Origin: Nocardia concava NBRC 100430
GTDB taxonomy: Bacteria; Actinomycetota; Actinomycetes; Mycobacteriales; Mycobacteriaceae
Direction: 5' to 3'
DNA length: 64,000 bases
Assembly (NCBI RefSeq): GCF_000308815.1
Contig: NZ_BAFX01000064.1
Location: 62,001-126,000 of the forward strand
In this document: piece after piece, positions 1 through 9,246 of the stretch
Position numbering within the stretch: position 1 is the first letter of the stretch
Layout: each line of letters starts with the position of its first letter
Notes under the pieces: model-generated
What the model was told of the DNA's origin: nothing
Seen by the model: only the letters and a program-made list of their open reading frames with translations
Databases searched by the model: none
Translations under genes and position numbers: made by a program

Positions 1-266
1 GTTACCTGGCAGTACTTTACATTTGATACGGTGCTTCGAGGGTGGGGTAGCAAACTGGACGGGATTGTCGAGACCGGCCAAGTGGCGGAGGGACTTCCTT
101 CCCGGATGAACTGCATATCAACGAGTTTCGATCTACTGGGTACGGCGTCAACGCTAGGGCGGACAGGTGCGGCCGGATACCGGTCCGGACCCGACTATCC
201 GCCCCTGTTGCTATCACAGCCAAGCGGCTTGCCACGAACCCAGCCGAGGAGATTGATCTGCCGTCC
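1..266. other. Decayed upstream part of the integrase gene
   Basis: No intact gene is visible. The frame of the integrase at 267 stays open back to a TAG at 48-50 but holds no usable start codon. Just before the ATG the frame reads like the end of a core-binding domain (AITAKRLATNPAEEIDLPS), while farther upstream the similarity to integrases fades. I read this as loss or mutation of the N-terminal half of a tyrosine recombinase. The window edge prevents seeing the rest of the element. Confidence 0.5.
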
Positions 267-881
267 ATGGAGGCAGTGGAGCGGCGATATCTCACCCATC
301 TCGAAGTGGTGCGCCTGGCGATGGCCTCCGGACGCTTCCGCTCGCTAGTGCTGACGCTGGCCTATACCGGGATCCGTTTCGGCGAAGCCATTGCCCGGCG
401 AGCCTGGGCAGTCGACCCTGACACCCAGCGCATCACCATTGCCCGTTCAGCGACCCCGGTCACCGGCAAGGGGTACGTGGAAACAGACACCAAGAACCAC
501 ACGACTCGGGCAGTGCCCATTCCCGCCAGCCTGGCGAAGGAACTGCGAGCGCTGATCAAGGATTGCGACGCCAACGAACTGGTCTTTCCGAGCCGCAGGG
601 GTGGCTATCTGACCTCCACCGAATTCTGCTGGGTGTTCGACCCGGCTGCGACGGGGGCCGGTCTGAATGGGGTTGTGCCGCATGGCCTTCGGCATACCGC
701 GGCATCGCTGGCGATCAGCGGGGGAGCGAATATCAAAGTCGTGCAAAAGATGTTGGGCCACAAGACAGCCATGCTCACCCTGGACCTGTACGGGCACCTG
801 TTCCCGGACGATCTGGATGCCGTGGCCGAGGCGATGGAGGCCGGCGCGCAGGCTGCTGCGTACGAGCTGCGTACGGCATAA
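267..881 (+). pseudogene. Tyrosine recombinase (phage-type integrase), catalytic domain only
   Basis: 204 residues corresponding to the C-terminal catalytic domain of a phage-type integrase. The catalytic pattern is visible: Arg in TGIRFGEA (about residue 37), the HGLRHT box (about 138-143), a later His in MLGHK, and the nucleophile region LDLYGHLF (Tyr about 174). Full-length relatives have about 350-400 residues, with an arm-binding and a core-binding domain before this part; both are missing here, although similarity begins a few codons before the first ATG. The gene reads toward tRNA-Leu and ends 42 bp from its 3' end, the classic position for an element integrated in a tRNA. Probably a non-functional relic, although a C-terminal fragment could still be translated. 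Confidence 0.75.
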
Positions 882-923
882 GAGAAGGGCCATTCCGGTG
901 ATCACCGAAACAGCCCTCTACCT

Positions 924-1010
924 TGGTGCCGAGTGTGGGACTCGAACCCACACGTCCTTCCGGACAACGGTTTTTGAGACCGTCGCGTCTGCCAGTTCCG
1001 CCAACCCGGC
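924..1010 (-). tRNA. tRNA-Leu (anticodon CAA)
   Basis: On the minus strand the acceptor stem GCCGGGT pairs with ACTCGGC (one G-U), followed by an encoded ACCA end at 924-927. The anticodon stem ACGGT/ACCGT carries the loop CTCAAAA, giving anticodon CAA (reads UUG). The long variable arm is typical of class II tRNA-Leu, and the T-arm contains GGTTCGAGTCC. The 3' end faces the integrase relic, so it is a likely attachment site. Confidence 0.95.
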
Positions 1011-1231
1011 GCACCGGGAGGAAATGATAGCCGGTGGGTGGGGGAACGTACTAATCGAGGGGGTGGGGGAGTGACATCGTTGTGATACTGGTCGGTTTGC
1101 GCTGGGTACGTGGGTTGTGGGGGCGGGGCGACGGTACTCTTTGGGGTACTCGGTGCGTGCCGGCCCGCGAAGGGTGGCGCGAGCGAGGTGGCATCGGGTA
1201 ATCGGTATTCGGAAGCGACAGGGGTTCATCT

Positions 1232-1855
1232 ATGGGAACGACAGCAGGGGGCGGTTCGAAGAAGGATGCCGCGGCGTCCGCCCCCAAGCGGGTGGTGGTT
1301 GCCGAGGACGAGGCGCTCATCCGGATGGACCTGGTGGAGATGCTCTCGGAAGAGGGTTATCAGGTGGTGGGTGAGGCGGGTGACGGCCAGCAGGCCGTGG
1401 ATCTCGCCGAGGAGATGCGGCCGGATCTGGTGATCATGGACGTGAAGATGCCGCGCCGGGACGGGATCGACGCCGCGGCCGAGATCGCCTCGAAACGTCT
1501 TGCGCCGGTGGTCATTCTGACGGCCTTCAGCCAGCGCGATCTGGTGGAGCGGGCACGCGACGCGGGGGCGATGGCGTACCTGGTGAAGCCGTTCACGAAG
1601 TCGGACCTGGTGCCGGCCATCGAGTTGGCCGCATCGCGCTTCCATGAGATCGCGGCGCTCGAGAGCGAGGTCGCGAACCTGACCGACCGGCTCGAGACCC
1701 GCAAGCTGGTGGAGCGCGCCAAGGGTGTGCTCATGCAGACCCAGGGTCTATCGGAGCCGCAGGCGTTCAAGTGGATTCAGCGCACGGCCATGGACCGTCG
1801 CACTACGATGAAGGCCGTCGCCGAAGTGGTGCTGGAGAACCTGGCGCCGAAGTAA
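1232..1855 (+). CDS. pdtaR: ANTAR-domain response regulator PdtaR
   Basis: 207 residues, the orthologue of M. tuberculosis Rv1626 by sequence pattern and position. The N-terminal receiver domain (about 18-135) has the acidic pocket in VVAEDEAL, the phospho-acceptor Asp in VIMDVKMP and the conserved Lys in LVKPFTK. The C-terminal ANTAR domain (about 140-205; ERAKGVLMQTQGLSEPQAFKWIQ) is a three-helix RNA-binding module that acts by transcription antitermination when phosphorylated. Its partner kinase PdtaS is not in this window. An AGGGG about 7 nt before the ATG serves as ribosome binding site. A strong terminator follows, so the gene is probably monocistronic. Confidence 0.93.
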   Translation: MGTTAGGGSKKDAAASAPKRVVVAEDEALIRMDLVEMLSEEGYQVVGEAGDGQQAVDLAEEMRPDLVIMDVKMPRRDGIDAAAEIASKRLAPVVILTAFSQRDLVERARDAGAMAYLVKPFTKSDLVPAIELAASRFHEIAALESEVANLTDRLETRKLVERAKGVLMQTQGLSEPQAFKWIQRTAMDRRTTMKAVAEVVLENLAPK

Positions 1856-1875
1856 GGCGCATTTGCTAGGTCATA

Positions 1876-1940
1876 GCCCCGTTGTTGCCGAAAATCAACT
1901 GTAAAAATTTACAGTGCGGTAACAACGGGGCATTTTTTCC
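1876..1940 (+). terminator. Two-step intrinsic terminator after pdtaR
   Basis: Outer arms GCCCCGTTGTT (1876-1886) and AACAACGGGGC (1921-1931) pair perfectly over 11 bp and are followed by ATTTTTTCC, an unusually good U-tract for an actinobacterium. Inside lies a second perfect dyad, ACTGTAAA and TTTACAGT (1898-1915). Confidence 0.8.
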
Positions 1941-2069
1941 TGTTGCGATGTCACATAGATGATTCGAATGTGATGCGGAGCTAACGTGGCAGGGCTATGT
2001 TCTGGTCGGGCCGATCGATGGGGCGGCCCTCCCCGGTGACCCCGGGGAGCACAGAACATGAGGTGAATC

Positions 2070-3317
2070 GTGCTTGGTTCAATGACGCGCACGTCTTCGC
2101 TGCGGCGTAGTCGCACAGCGCGAGCGGTGGTCATCGGCGCGGCTGCCGTGCTCGCGCTGGCGTCGGCGGGTTGCAGCAGCAAATCGACGGACAATTCCGG
2201 TGGGGGCGGCGGGTCGAACCTGACCATTCAGCCCCTGGTGCAGGTGGACTCGCAGGGCAAGGAAGTCCCGGCCAAGGACACCAGCGCGGCCGCCGACCCC
2301 GCGGGTGACGGCAAGGGCAAGTGCGCGCCCACGACCATCGCGATGGCGGGCCCGCTGACCGGCGACAACGCCAACCTCGGCCTGAACATCATCCGCGGTG
2401 TGAAGCTGGCGCTGGACCAGCACAACAAGGCCAACGCGGGCTGCCAGGTCACGGTCAAGGAATTCGACACCGAGGGCGACCCGCAGAAGGCCACCCAGGT
2501 CATCCCGACCATCGTCAGCGATCCGTCGATCGTGGCGCTGATCGGCCCGACCTTCTCCGGTGAGACCAAGGCGACCGGCGCCATCCTGAACCAGGCGAAC
2601 CTGCTGTCGCTGACCCCGTCCGCCACCAACGTCACCCTGACGACCAATGGCTGGGGCAACTTCTTCCGCGGTCTGGGCAACGACGGCATCCAGGGTCCGG
2701 CCGTGGCCGGCTACCTCAAGGGCACCGGCAAGTTCAAGAAGATCTGCGTGATCCAGGACGACTCGGATTACGGCACCGGCCTGGCCAAGACGGTCACCGA
2801 GGGCCTCGGCTCGATCGCCGACCCGAGCTGCGCGGCCAGCGTGAAGGCCAAGCAGAAGGACTTCTCCGCCACGGTCTCCAAGATGGCGTCGGCCAAGCCG
2901 GACGGCATCTTCTACGCCGGCTACTACGCCGAGGCCGCCCCGCTGGCCAGCCAGCTGCGCGACGGCGGCGTGACCGCCACCTTCATCTCCGATGACGGCA
3001 CCAAGGACGTCGAGTTCACCAAGCAGGCCGGCAGCAAGTCCAAGGACGCCCTGCTCTCCTGCCCGTGTGGTCCGGCCGGTGACAAGTTCACCGCCGCCTA
3101 CAAGGCGTTCAACAACTACGAGCCGGGCACCTACTCGACCGAGGGCTACGACCTCACCACGATCGTGCTCAAGGGCATCGAGGCCGGGAAGACCACCCGC
3201 CCCGATCTGGTCGACTTCGTGAAGAACTACGACGGTCAGGGTCTGGCCCGCGAGTACAAGTGGGGTCCGACCGGTGAATTGGCGAACGCCCTGATCTGGA
3301 TGTACCAGGTCAAGTAA
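2070..3317 (+). CDS. Branched-chain amino-acid type ABC transporter, substrate-binding lipoprotein
   Basis: 415 residues. The N-terminus is basic, then hydrophobic, and ends in a lipobox (LASAGC, Cys about 35), so the mature protein is a lipid-anchored binding protein on the outer face of the membrane. The body is a periplasmic-binding fold of the LivK/Leu-Ile-Val type (AMAGPLTGDNANLGLNIIRG, ALIGPTFSGETKA). The start is GTG at 2070 with AGGTGA just upstream; an ATG at 2082 is an alternative. It opens the operon with livH, livM and the fused ATPase. The ligand is assigned by family only; such proteins may also bind amides, urea or aromatic acids. Confidence 0.88.
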   Translation: MLGSMTRTSSLRRSRTARAVVIGAAAVLALASAGCSSKSTDNSGGGGGSNLTIQPLVQVDSQGKEVPAKDTSAAADPAGDGKGKCAPTTIAMAGPLTGDNANLGLNIIRGVKLALDQHNKANAGCQVTVKEFDTEGDPQKATQVIPTIVSDPSIVALIGPTFSGETKATGAILNQANLLSLTPSATNVTLTTNGWGNFFRGLGNDGIQGPAVAGYLKGTGKFKKICVIQDDSDYGTGLAKTVTEGLGSIADPSCAASVKAKQKDFSATVSKMASAKPDGIFYAGYYAEAAPLASQLRDGGVTATFISDDGTKDVEFTKQAGSKSKDALLSCPCGPAGDKFTAAYKAFNNYEPGTYSTEGYDLTTIVLKGIEAGKTTRPDLVDFVKNYDGQGLAREYKWGPTGELANALIWMYQVK

Positions 3318-3338
3318 GCGCTCCCCCTTTTCATTCGG

Positions 3339-3376
3339 AACAGCGTGTGCCGAATTCGATTTCGGCACACGCTGTT
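3339..3376 (+). terminator. Hairpin between binding protein and livH
   Basis: AACAGCGTGTGCCGAA pairs perfectly (16 bp) with the segment at 3361-3376 around a 6-nt loop. With no strong U-tract and an operon gene 25 bp downstream, it more likely protects the binding-protein mRNA or dampens read-through into livH than acts as a full stop. Confidence 0.6.
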
Positions 3377-3400
3377 TTCCACGGACGGCGAAAGTAACGA

Positions 3401-4441
3401 ATGTCTGCACCCGCTCTGGCTGATGTGACTCTCCTGGCGAGCTCGTCCATCAAATTCGACCTCTCCGGGGTCGCCGATCAATTCTGGCGGCTCACCGTCG
3501 AGGGACTCACCTACGGCTCGATCTACGCACTGGTCGCGGTCGGCTACACGCTGGTCTACGGCGTGCTGCGCCTGATCAATTTCGCCCACTCGGAAGTATT
3601 CATGCTGGGCACCTTCGGCCAGCTGGTCGGCCTCATGGTCTTCGGATTCGCGGCCAGCGGCGACACCTACTCCCAGGGTGTCGGGCCGACCATCATCTAT
3701 CTGGTCGCGGCCATGATCTTCGGCATGCTCGTGTCCGGCGCGGCCGCCGTGGCACTCGAGCGAGTCGCGTACCGGCCGCTGCGCAAACGCGGCGCCAAAC
3801 CCCTGATCTTCCTGATCACCGCGATCGGAATGTCGTTCGTGCTGCAGGAATTCGTGCACTACATCCTGCCCAAGCTGACCGGCAACAAGCTCGGCGGCAC
3901 CAACGCCCAGCAACCGATCCAGCTGGTGACGCCCACCGAGCAGTTCAGCTTCTTCGGCGCGTCGGTCACCAATATCGCGCTGGTCATCATCGGCGCGGCG
4001 ATCGCGCTGGCGCTCACCACCGAATTGCTCATCAACAACACGAAATTCGGCCGCAGCATCCGCGCCGTGGCCCAGGACCCCGACACCGCCACGCTGATGG
4101 GTGTGTCCCGGGAACGGGTCATCATGCTGACCTTCCTGATCGGCGGCGTGCTGGCCGGTGCGGCCGCGCTGCTGTACACGTTGAAGATCCCCAACGGCAT
4201 CATCTACAACGGCGGATTCATCCTGGGCATCAAGGCCTTCAGCGCCGCGGTGCTGGGCGGTATCGGCAACCTGCGCGGCGCGTTGCTGGGCGGATTGCTG
4301 CTGGGTCTGGCCGAGGATTACGGCCAGGTGCTCTTCGGTGACCAGTGGCGTGACGTGGTCGCGTTCGTGGTGCTGGTGGCGGTGCTCATGGTCCGGCCCA
4401 CCGGCATCCTCGGTGAGAGCCTGGGGAGGGCGCGCGCATGA
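3401..4441 (+). CDS. livH: Branched-chain amino-acid ABC transporter permease LivH
   Basis: 346 residues with about eight hydrophobic membrane segments, one of the two transmembrane subunits of the importer. Family signatures include TYGSIYALVAVGYTLVYGVLRLINFAH near the N-terminus and AFSAAVLGGIGNLRGALLGG toward the end, the cytoplasmic loop that contacts the ATPase. It lies second in the operon and its last codons overlap the livM start by 4 bp (ATGA), which indicates translational coupling. Confidence 0.9.
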   Translation: MSAPALADVTLLASSSIKFDLSGVADQFWRLTVEGLTYGSIYALVAVGYTLVYGVLRLINFAHSEVFMLGTFGQLVGLMVFGFAASGDTYSQGVGPTIIYLVAAMIFGMLVSGAAAVALERVAYRPLRKRGAKPLIFLITAIGMSFVLQEFVHYILPKLTGNKLGGTNAQQPIQLVTPTEQFSFFGASVTNIALVIIGAAIALALTTELLINNTKFGRSIRAVAQDPDTATLMGVSRERVIMLTFLIGGVLAGAAALLYTLKIPNGIIYNGGFILGIKAFSAAVLGGIGNLRGALLGGLLLGLAEDYGQVLFGDQWRDVVAFVVLVAVLMVRPTGILGESLGRARA

Positions 4442-5684
4442 CCCACGCGAAAGCGGCTCCCGCGCCGCAGAATTCACCCGCCGGACGCGGTGACGCACCC
4501 GCCGGACGCGGTGTCGGCGACGCCATCCGCAACTGGTGGGGCGGGCTGACCCGGCCGGGGCAGTGGGCCGTCGGCATTCCGATCGTCCTGGTGCTGGCGG
4601 TGCTGCCGCTGTTCAAGGTGCCGGTGCTGGACACCCCCGGCACCAGTTTCGGCGGCGTGATGGCGCAGTTCGCCATGTACGCGCTGATCGCCATCGGCCT
4701 GAATGTCGTTGTCGGACAGGCGGGTCTGCTCGATCTGGGGTACGTCGGCTTCTATGCGGTCGGCGCGTACTCGGTCGGCCTGCTGACCAGTCCGAACAGC
4801 CCGTGGAATCAGACCAACGGCGGCTGGCTCGATCCCAAGTGGGCGTGGCTGGCCTGCGTGCCGATCGCGATCCTGGCGACGGCCATCTCCGGCCTCATCC
4901 TGGGCACCCCGACGCTGCGGCTGCGCGGCGACTACCTCGCCATCGTGACCCTCGGTTTCGGTGAGATCGTGCGCCTGCTGGCCGACAACCTGCCCGAGAT
5001 CACCAACGGCAGCCTCGGCCTGTCGCGGATCCAGTATCCGCACCTCGGCGAGTCCGACACCCACCCCGGCGGGTTCTTCTCCTCCGGCAACCTCGGCGAC
5101 GTGCACTCCTGGAATCCCTTGGATCGGGCCAACTCCGGCACCTGGTGGTACTGGCTGGGCATCGTGCTGGTGGTCATCGTGCTCATGTTCGTCGGCAACC
5201 TCGAGCGCAGCCGGGTCGGCCGCGCCTGGGTCGCCATCCGCGAGGACGAGGACGCCGCCGAGATCATGGGCGTGCCGACCTTCAAGTTCAAGCTGTGGGC
5301 GTTCATGATCGGCGCGGCCATCGGCGGCCTGTCGGGCGCGCTGTACGCCGGTCAGGTGCAGTACGTGAATCCGCAGGGCTTCAACGTCATCAACTCGATG
5401 CTGTTCCTGTGCGCGGTGGTGCTGGGCGGTCAGGGCAACAAGCTCGGCGTGATCGTCGGCGCGTTCCTGATCGTGTACCTGCCCAACCGGTTCATGGGCG
5501 TCAATGTCGGCGGGCAGTCGCTCGGCGACTACAAGTACTTGTTCTTCGGACTCACCCTGGTGGTGGTGATGATCTTCCGTCCGCAGGGCCTGTTCCCGGC
5601 GCGGCAGAAGCTGCTCGCCTACGGGCGGCAGGTGTATCGGGCGGTGCGCAAGCCGGTGGCGGCGCAGGCGACGGGAGCTGGACA

Positions 5685-5688
<4 letters not shown>
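4438..5688 (+). CDS. livM: Branched-chain amino-acid ABC transporter permease LivM
   Basis: 416 residues, second permease of the importer. The first 35 residues are polar and contain a short repeat (PAGRGDAPAGRG) before the membrane part. Family motifs include GQAGLLDLGYVGFYAVGAY, LRGDYLAIVTLGFGEIVRLL and the coupling helix RAWVAIREDEDAAEIMG. It starts inside the livH stop (ATGA) and its own TGA overlaps the GTG start of the fused ATPase, so livH, livM and livGF form one tightly coupled unit. Confidence 0.9.
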
Positions 5689-7463
<1,775 letters not shown>

Positions 7464-7481
7464 CACATTCTGTTCCACTAT

Positions 7482-7521
7482 CGATTCGGGCCGGGCGACA
7501 TTGGTTGCCCGGCTCGAATCG
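7482..7521 (+). terminator. Terminator hairpin after the Liv operon
   Basis: The segment 7482-7499 (starting CGATTCGGGCC) pairs with 7504-7521 over 18 bp, including two G-U pairs, around a 4-nt loop. It lies just past the TGA of the fused ATPase and ends the operon. Confidence 0.7.
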
Positions 7522-7599
7522 TATGTGCGGTGCTCGTATCGGCTGGCGTACAACCGATTACGTGACGCATTCCACTCGCCGGGGTAGCGGGGGCGTGGC

Positions 7600-7605
7600 T
7601 AATCT
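7600..7605 (+). promoter_or_regulatory. -10 element of a leaderless DyP transcript
   Basis: TAATCT (TANNNT) lies exactly 7 nt before the GTG at 7613 and no ribosome binding site precedes that GTG. This spacing puts transcription start on or next to the start codon. Confidence 0.5.
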
Positions 7606-7612
7606 GGCACGA

Positions 7613-8920
7613 GTGAGCGAAAATACTACAAAGAGTAGTAGTAGTGGTGCGCGGGTCTCGCGGCGTGCCCTGTTCGGTTCGGGCCTGGCCGCCGCCGGCG
7701 CGGCCGCGGCGGGTGTGGCCATCGGGCGCGGTACCGTCACCGAGTCCCCGAAAACCGCCGGGGTGGTGGACTTTCACGGCGATCATCAGGCCGGTATCGC
7801 GACTCCGCAGCAAGCGCACGCCATGTTCCTGTCGGCCGATGTGGCGCGGGCCGATCGCAGCGTGCTGCGCGAGCTGCTCAGCGTCTGGACCGAGACGGCG
7901 GCCGCCCTCACCGCCGGCACGGAGGCCCCCGAGAACCCCTCCGACGCACCGGGATTCAGTGTGCGCACCGACTTCGCCACCGGTCTGGACCCGGCCCGGC
8001 TGACCATCACCTTCGGACTGGGCCCGGCGGTATTCGACGACCGCTTCGGACTGGCCGCGCGCCGTCCGAAGCAGCTGCGCACTCTGCCCGAATTCCCCGG
8101 GGACGCACTGCGATCCGCCTGGTGCGACGGTGACATCATGGTGCAGATCTGCGCCGACGACACTCAGGTGGTCAGCCACACCTTCCGTGCGCTGCGCGCT
8201 CGCATGCCCGGCCTGGGGAGCATCCGCTGGACCCAGCACGGTTTCCTGAGCCGACCCGCCGACGGCGGCACCTCCCGAAACATGTTCGGGCACAAGGACG
8301 GCACCGCCAACCCGAAACGCGGCACCGCGGCCTTCGACAAGGCCGTCTGGGTGGACGCCGCCGACGAGCCGGATTGGTTCCACCGCGGCACCTATCTGGT
8401 CTTCCGCAAGATCCGCATGAAGACCGCCGACTGGGACATGCTCGCCCTCGCCGAGCAGAACAACATCATCGGCCGCCGGCGCAGCGACGGCGCACCCCTG
8501 AGCGGCGACACCGAATTCGATCCCGTGGACTTGACCAAGCGCCTGCCCAACGGTGAACTCGCCATTCCCGCCGACGCCCACGTCCGCCTGGTCAACGGCA
8601 TCCCCATGCTCCGCCGCGGCTACAACTACGACTACGGCACCCTGCTCTCCACCGCCCCCGGCGTCGCCGCCACCACCCCCGAACACACCTACGCGCCCGG
8701 CACCCCCGAACACACCCACGGCGGCCACGACAGCCTCGACGCCGGCCTGCTCTTCACCGCCTACATGAACAATCCCGCCGAACAGTTCATCAAGGCCCAA
8801 ACCGCCCTGTCCGCTACCGACCGCCTCAACGCCGTCACCCAACACACCGGCAGCGCCCTGTTCGCCGTCCCGCCCGGCGCACGCACCGGCGAGGCCATCG
8901 CGGCCAGACTCTTCGACTAG
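7613..8920 (+). CDS. Tat-exported Dyp-type haem peroxidase
   Basis: 435 residues. A twin-arginine signal (VSRRALFG followed by a long Ala/Gly-rich hydrophobic stretch) directs the folded, haem-loaded enzyme outside the membrane. The DyP signature GHKDGTANP contains the catalytic Asp; the haem-binding His is in AHVRLVNG and the distal Arg in MLRRGYNYDYG, the EfeB-type arrangement. DyP enzymes oxidise dyes, phenolics or porphyrins with H2O2. There is no efeU or efeO gene beside it, so a ferrous-iron uptake role is not supported by context. The start GTG 7613 is chosen from the -10 spacing; GTG 7595 in the same frame is an alternative. Confidence 0.88.
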   Translation: MSENTTKSSSSGARVSRRALFGSGLAAAGAAAAGVAIGRGTVTESPKTAGVVDFHGDHQAGIATPQQAHAMFLSADVARADRSVLRELLSVWTETAAALTAGTEAPENPSDAPGFSVRTDFATGLDPARLTITFGLGPAVFDDRFGLAARRPKQLRTLPEFPGDALRSAWCDGDIMVQICADDTQVVSHTFRALRARMPGLGSIRWTQHGFLSRPADGGTSRNMFGHKDGTANPKRGTAAFDKAVWVDAADEPDWFHRGTYLVFRKIRMKTADWDMLALAEQNNIIGRRRSDGAPLSGDTEFDPVDLTKRLPNGELAIPADAHVRLVNGIPMLRRGYNYDYGTLLSTAPGVAATTPEHTYAPGTPEHTHGGHDSLDAGLLFTAYMNNPAEQFIKAQTALSATDRLNAVTQHTGSALFAVPPGARTGEAIAARLFD

Positions 8921-8999
8921 GCGGCAGCCCGCATCGGGCCGTGAAAGTCATGTTCCCGCCGTCGATCCGGCGCGAGAGTATCTGAAATAGCTTGTGTAA

Positions 9000-9047
9000 G
9001 AAAGCGTTCGGGCCGGTCACCAGATGGTGACCGGCCCGAACGCTTTC
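9000..9047. terminator. Bidirectional terminator between DyP gene and tRNA-Trp
   Basis: A perfect 22-bp inverted repeat (GAAAGCGTTCGGGCC... mirrored at 9026-9047) with a 4-nt loop AGAT lies between two convergent units, so it can stop both the peroxidase mRNA and the tRNA-Trp transcript. Confidence 0.85.
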
Positions 9048-9050
9048 AAG

Positions 9051-9123
9051 CAGGGGCGACAGGAATCGAACCTGCAACCTGCCGCTTTGGAGACGGCTGC
9101 TCTGCCAATTGAGCTACACCCCT
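9051..9123 (-). tRNA. tRNA-Trp (anticodon CCA)
   Basis: Minus-strand cloverleaf: acceptor AGGGGTG pairs with CGCCCCT (one T-G), D-arm TAGCTCAATTGGCAGAGCA, anticodon loop CTCCAAA (CCA), T-arm GGTTCGATTCC. The discriminator is G and no CCA end is encoded. Confidence 0.95.
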
Positions 9124-9216
9124 TTGACGGGTGATCACGCTACCAGGTAGCTCCGCTGTCATGAAATCGGTTTTGCTGACCTGCGACGACGGGCCGAGTA
9201 CGCCCGCTGCCCACGG

Positions 9217-9239
9217 ATGTCGGTGGGGATACCTAGACT
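9217..9239 (+). promoter_or_regulatory. PafBC-type (RecA-independent) DNA-damage promoter of polA
   Basis: ATGTCGGTG (9217-9225), 8 nt, then TAGACT (9234-9239). This matches the mycobacterial RecA-NDp consensus TTGTCRGTG-N8-TANNNT at 8 of 9 positions with exact spacing. The GTG start of polA follows after 7 nt, so the transcript is leaderless. Confidence 0.6.
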
Positions 9240-9246
9240 CTCTGGC

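Noticed and set aside
2079..3410. 443-residue antisense ORF across the substrate-binding protein
   Set aside because: His/Gly/Val-rich shadow with no start signal.
5145..5684. N-terminal extension of the fused LivGF frame into livM
   Set aside because: Residues are Arg/Gly-rich and overlap livM; the GTG at 5685 overlapping the livM stop is the natural start.
7613..8920. EfeB of an EfeUOB iron importer
   Set aside because: Sequence fits the family, but no efeU or efeO gene is adjacent.
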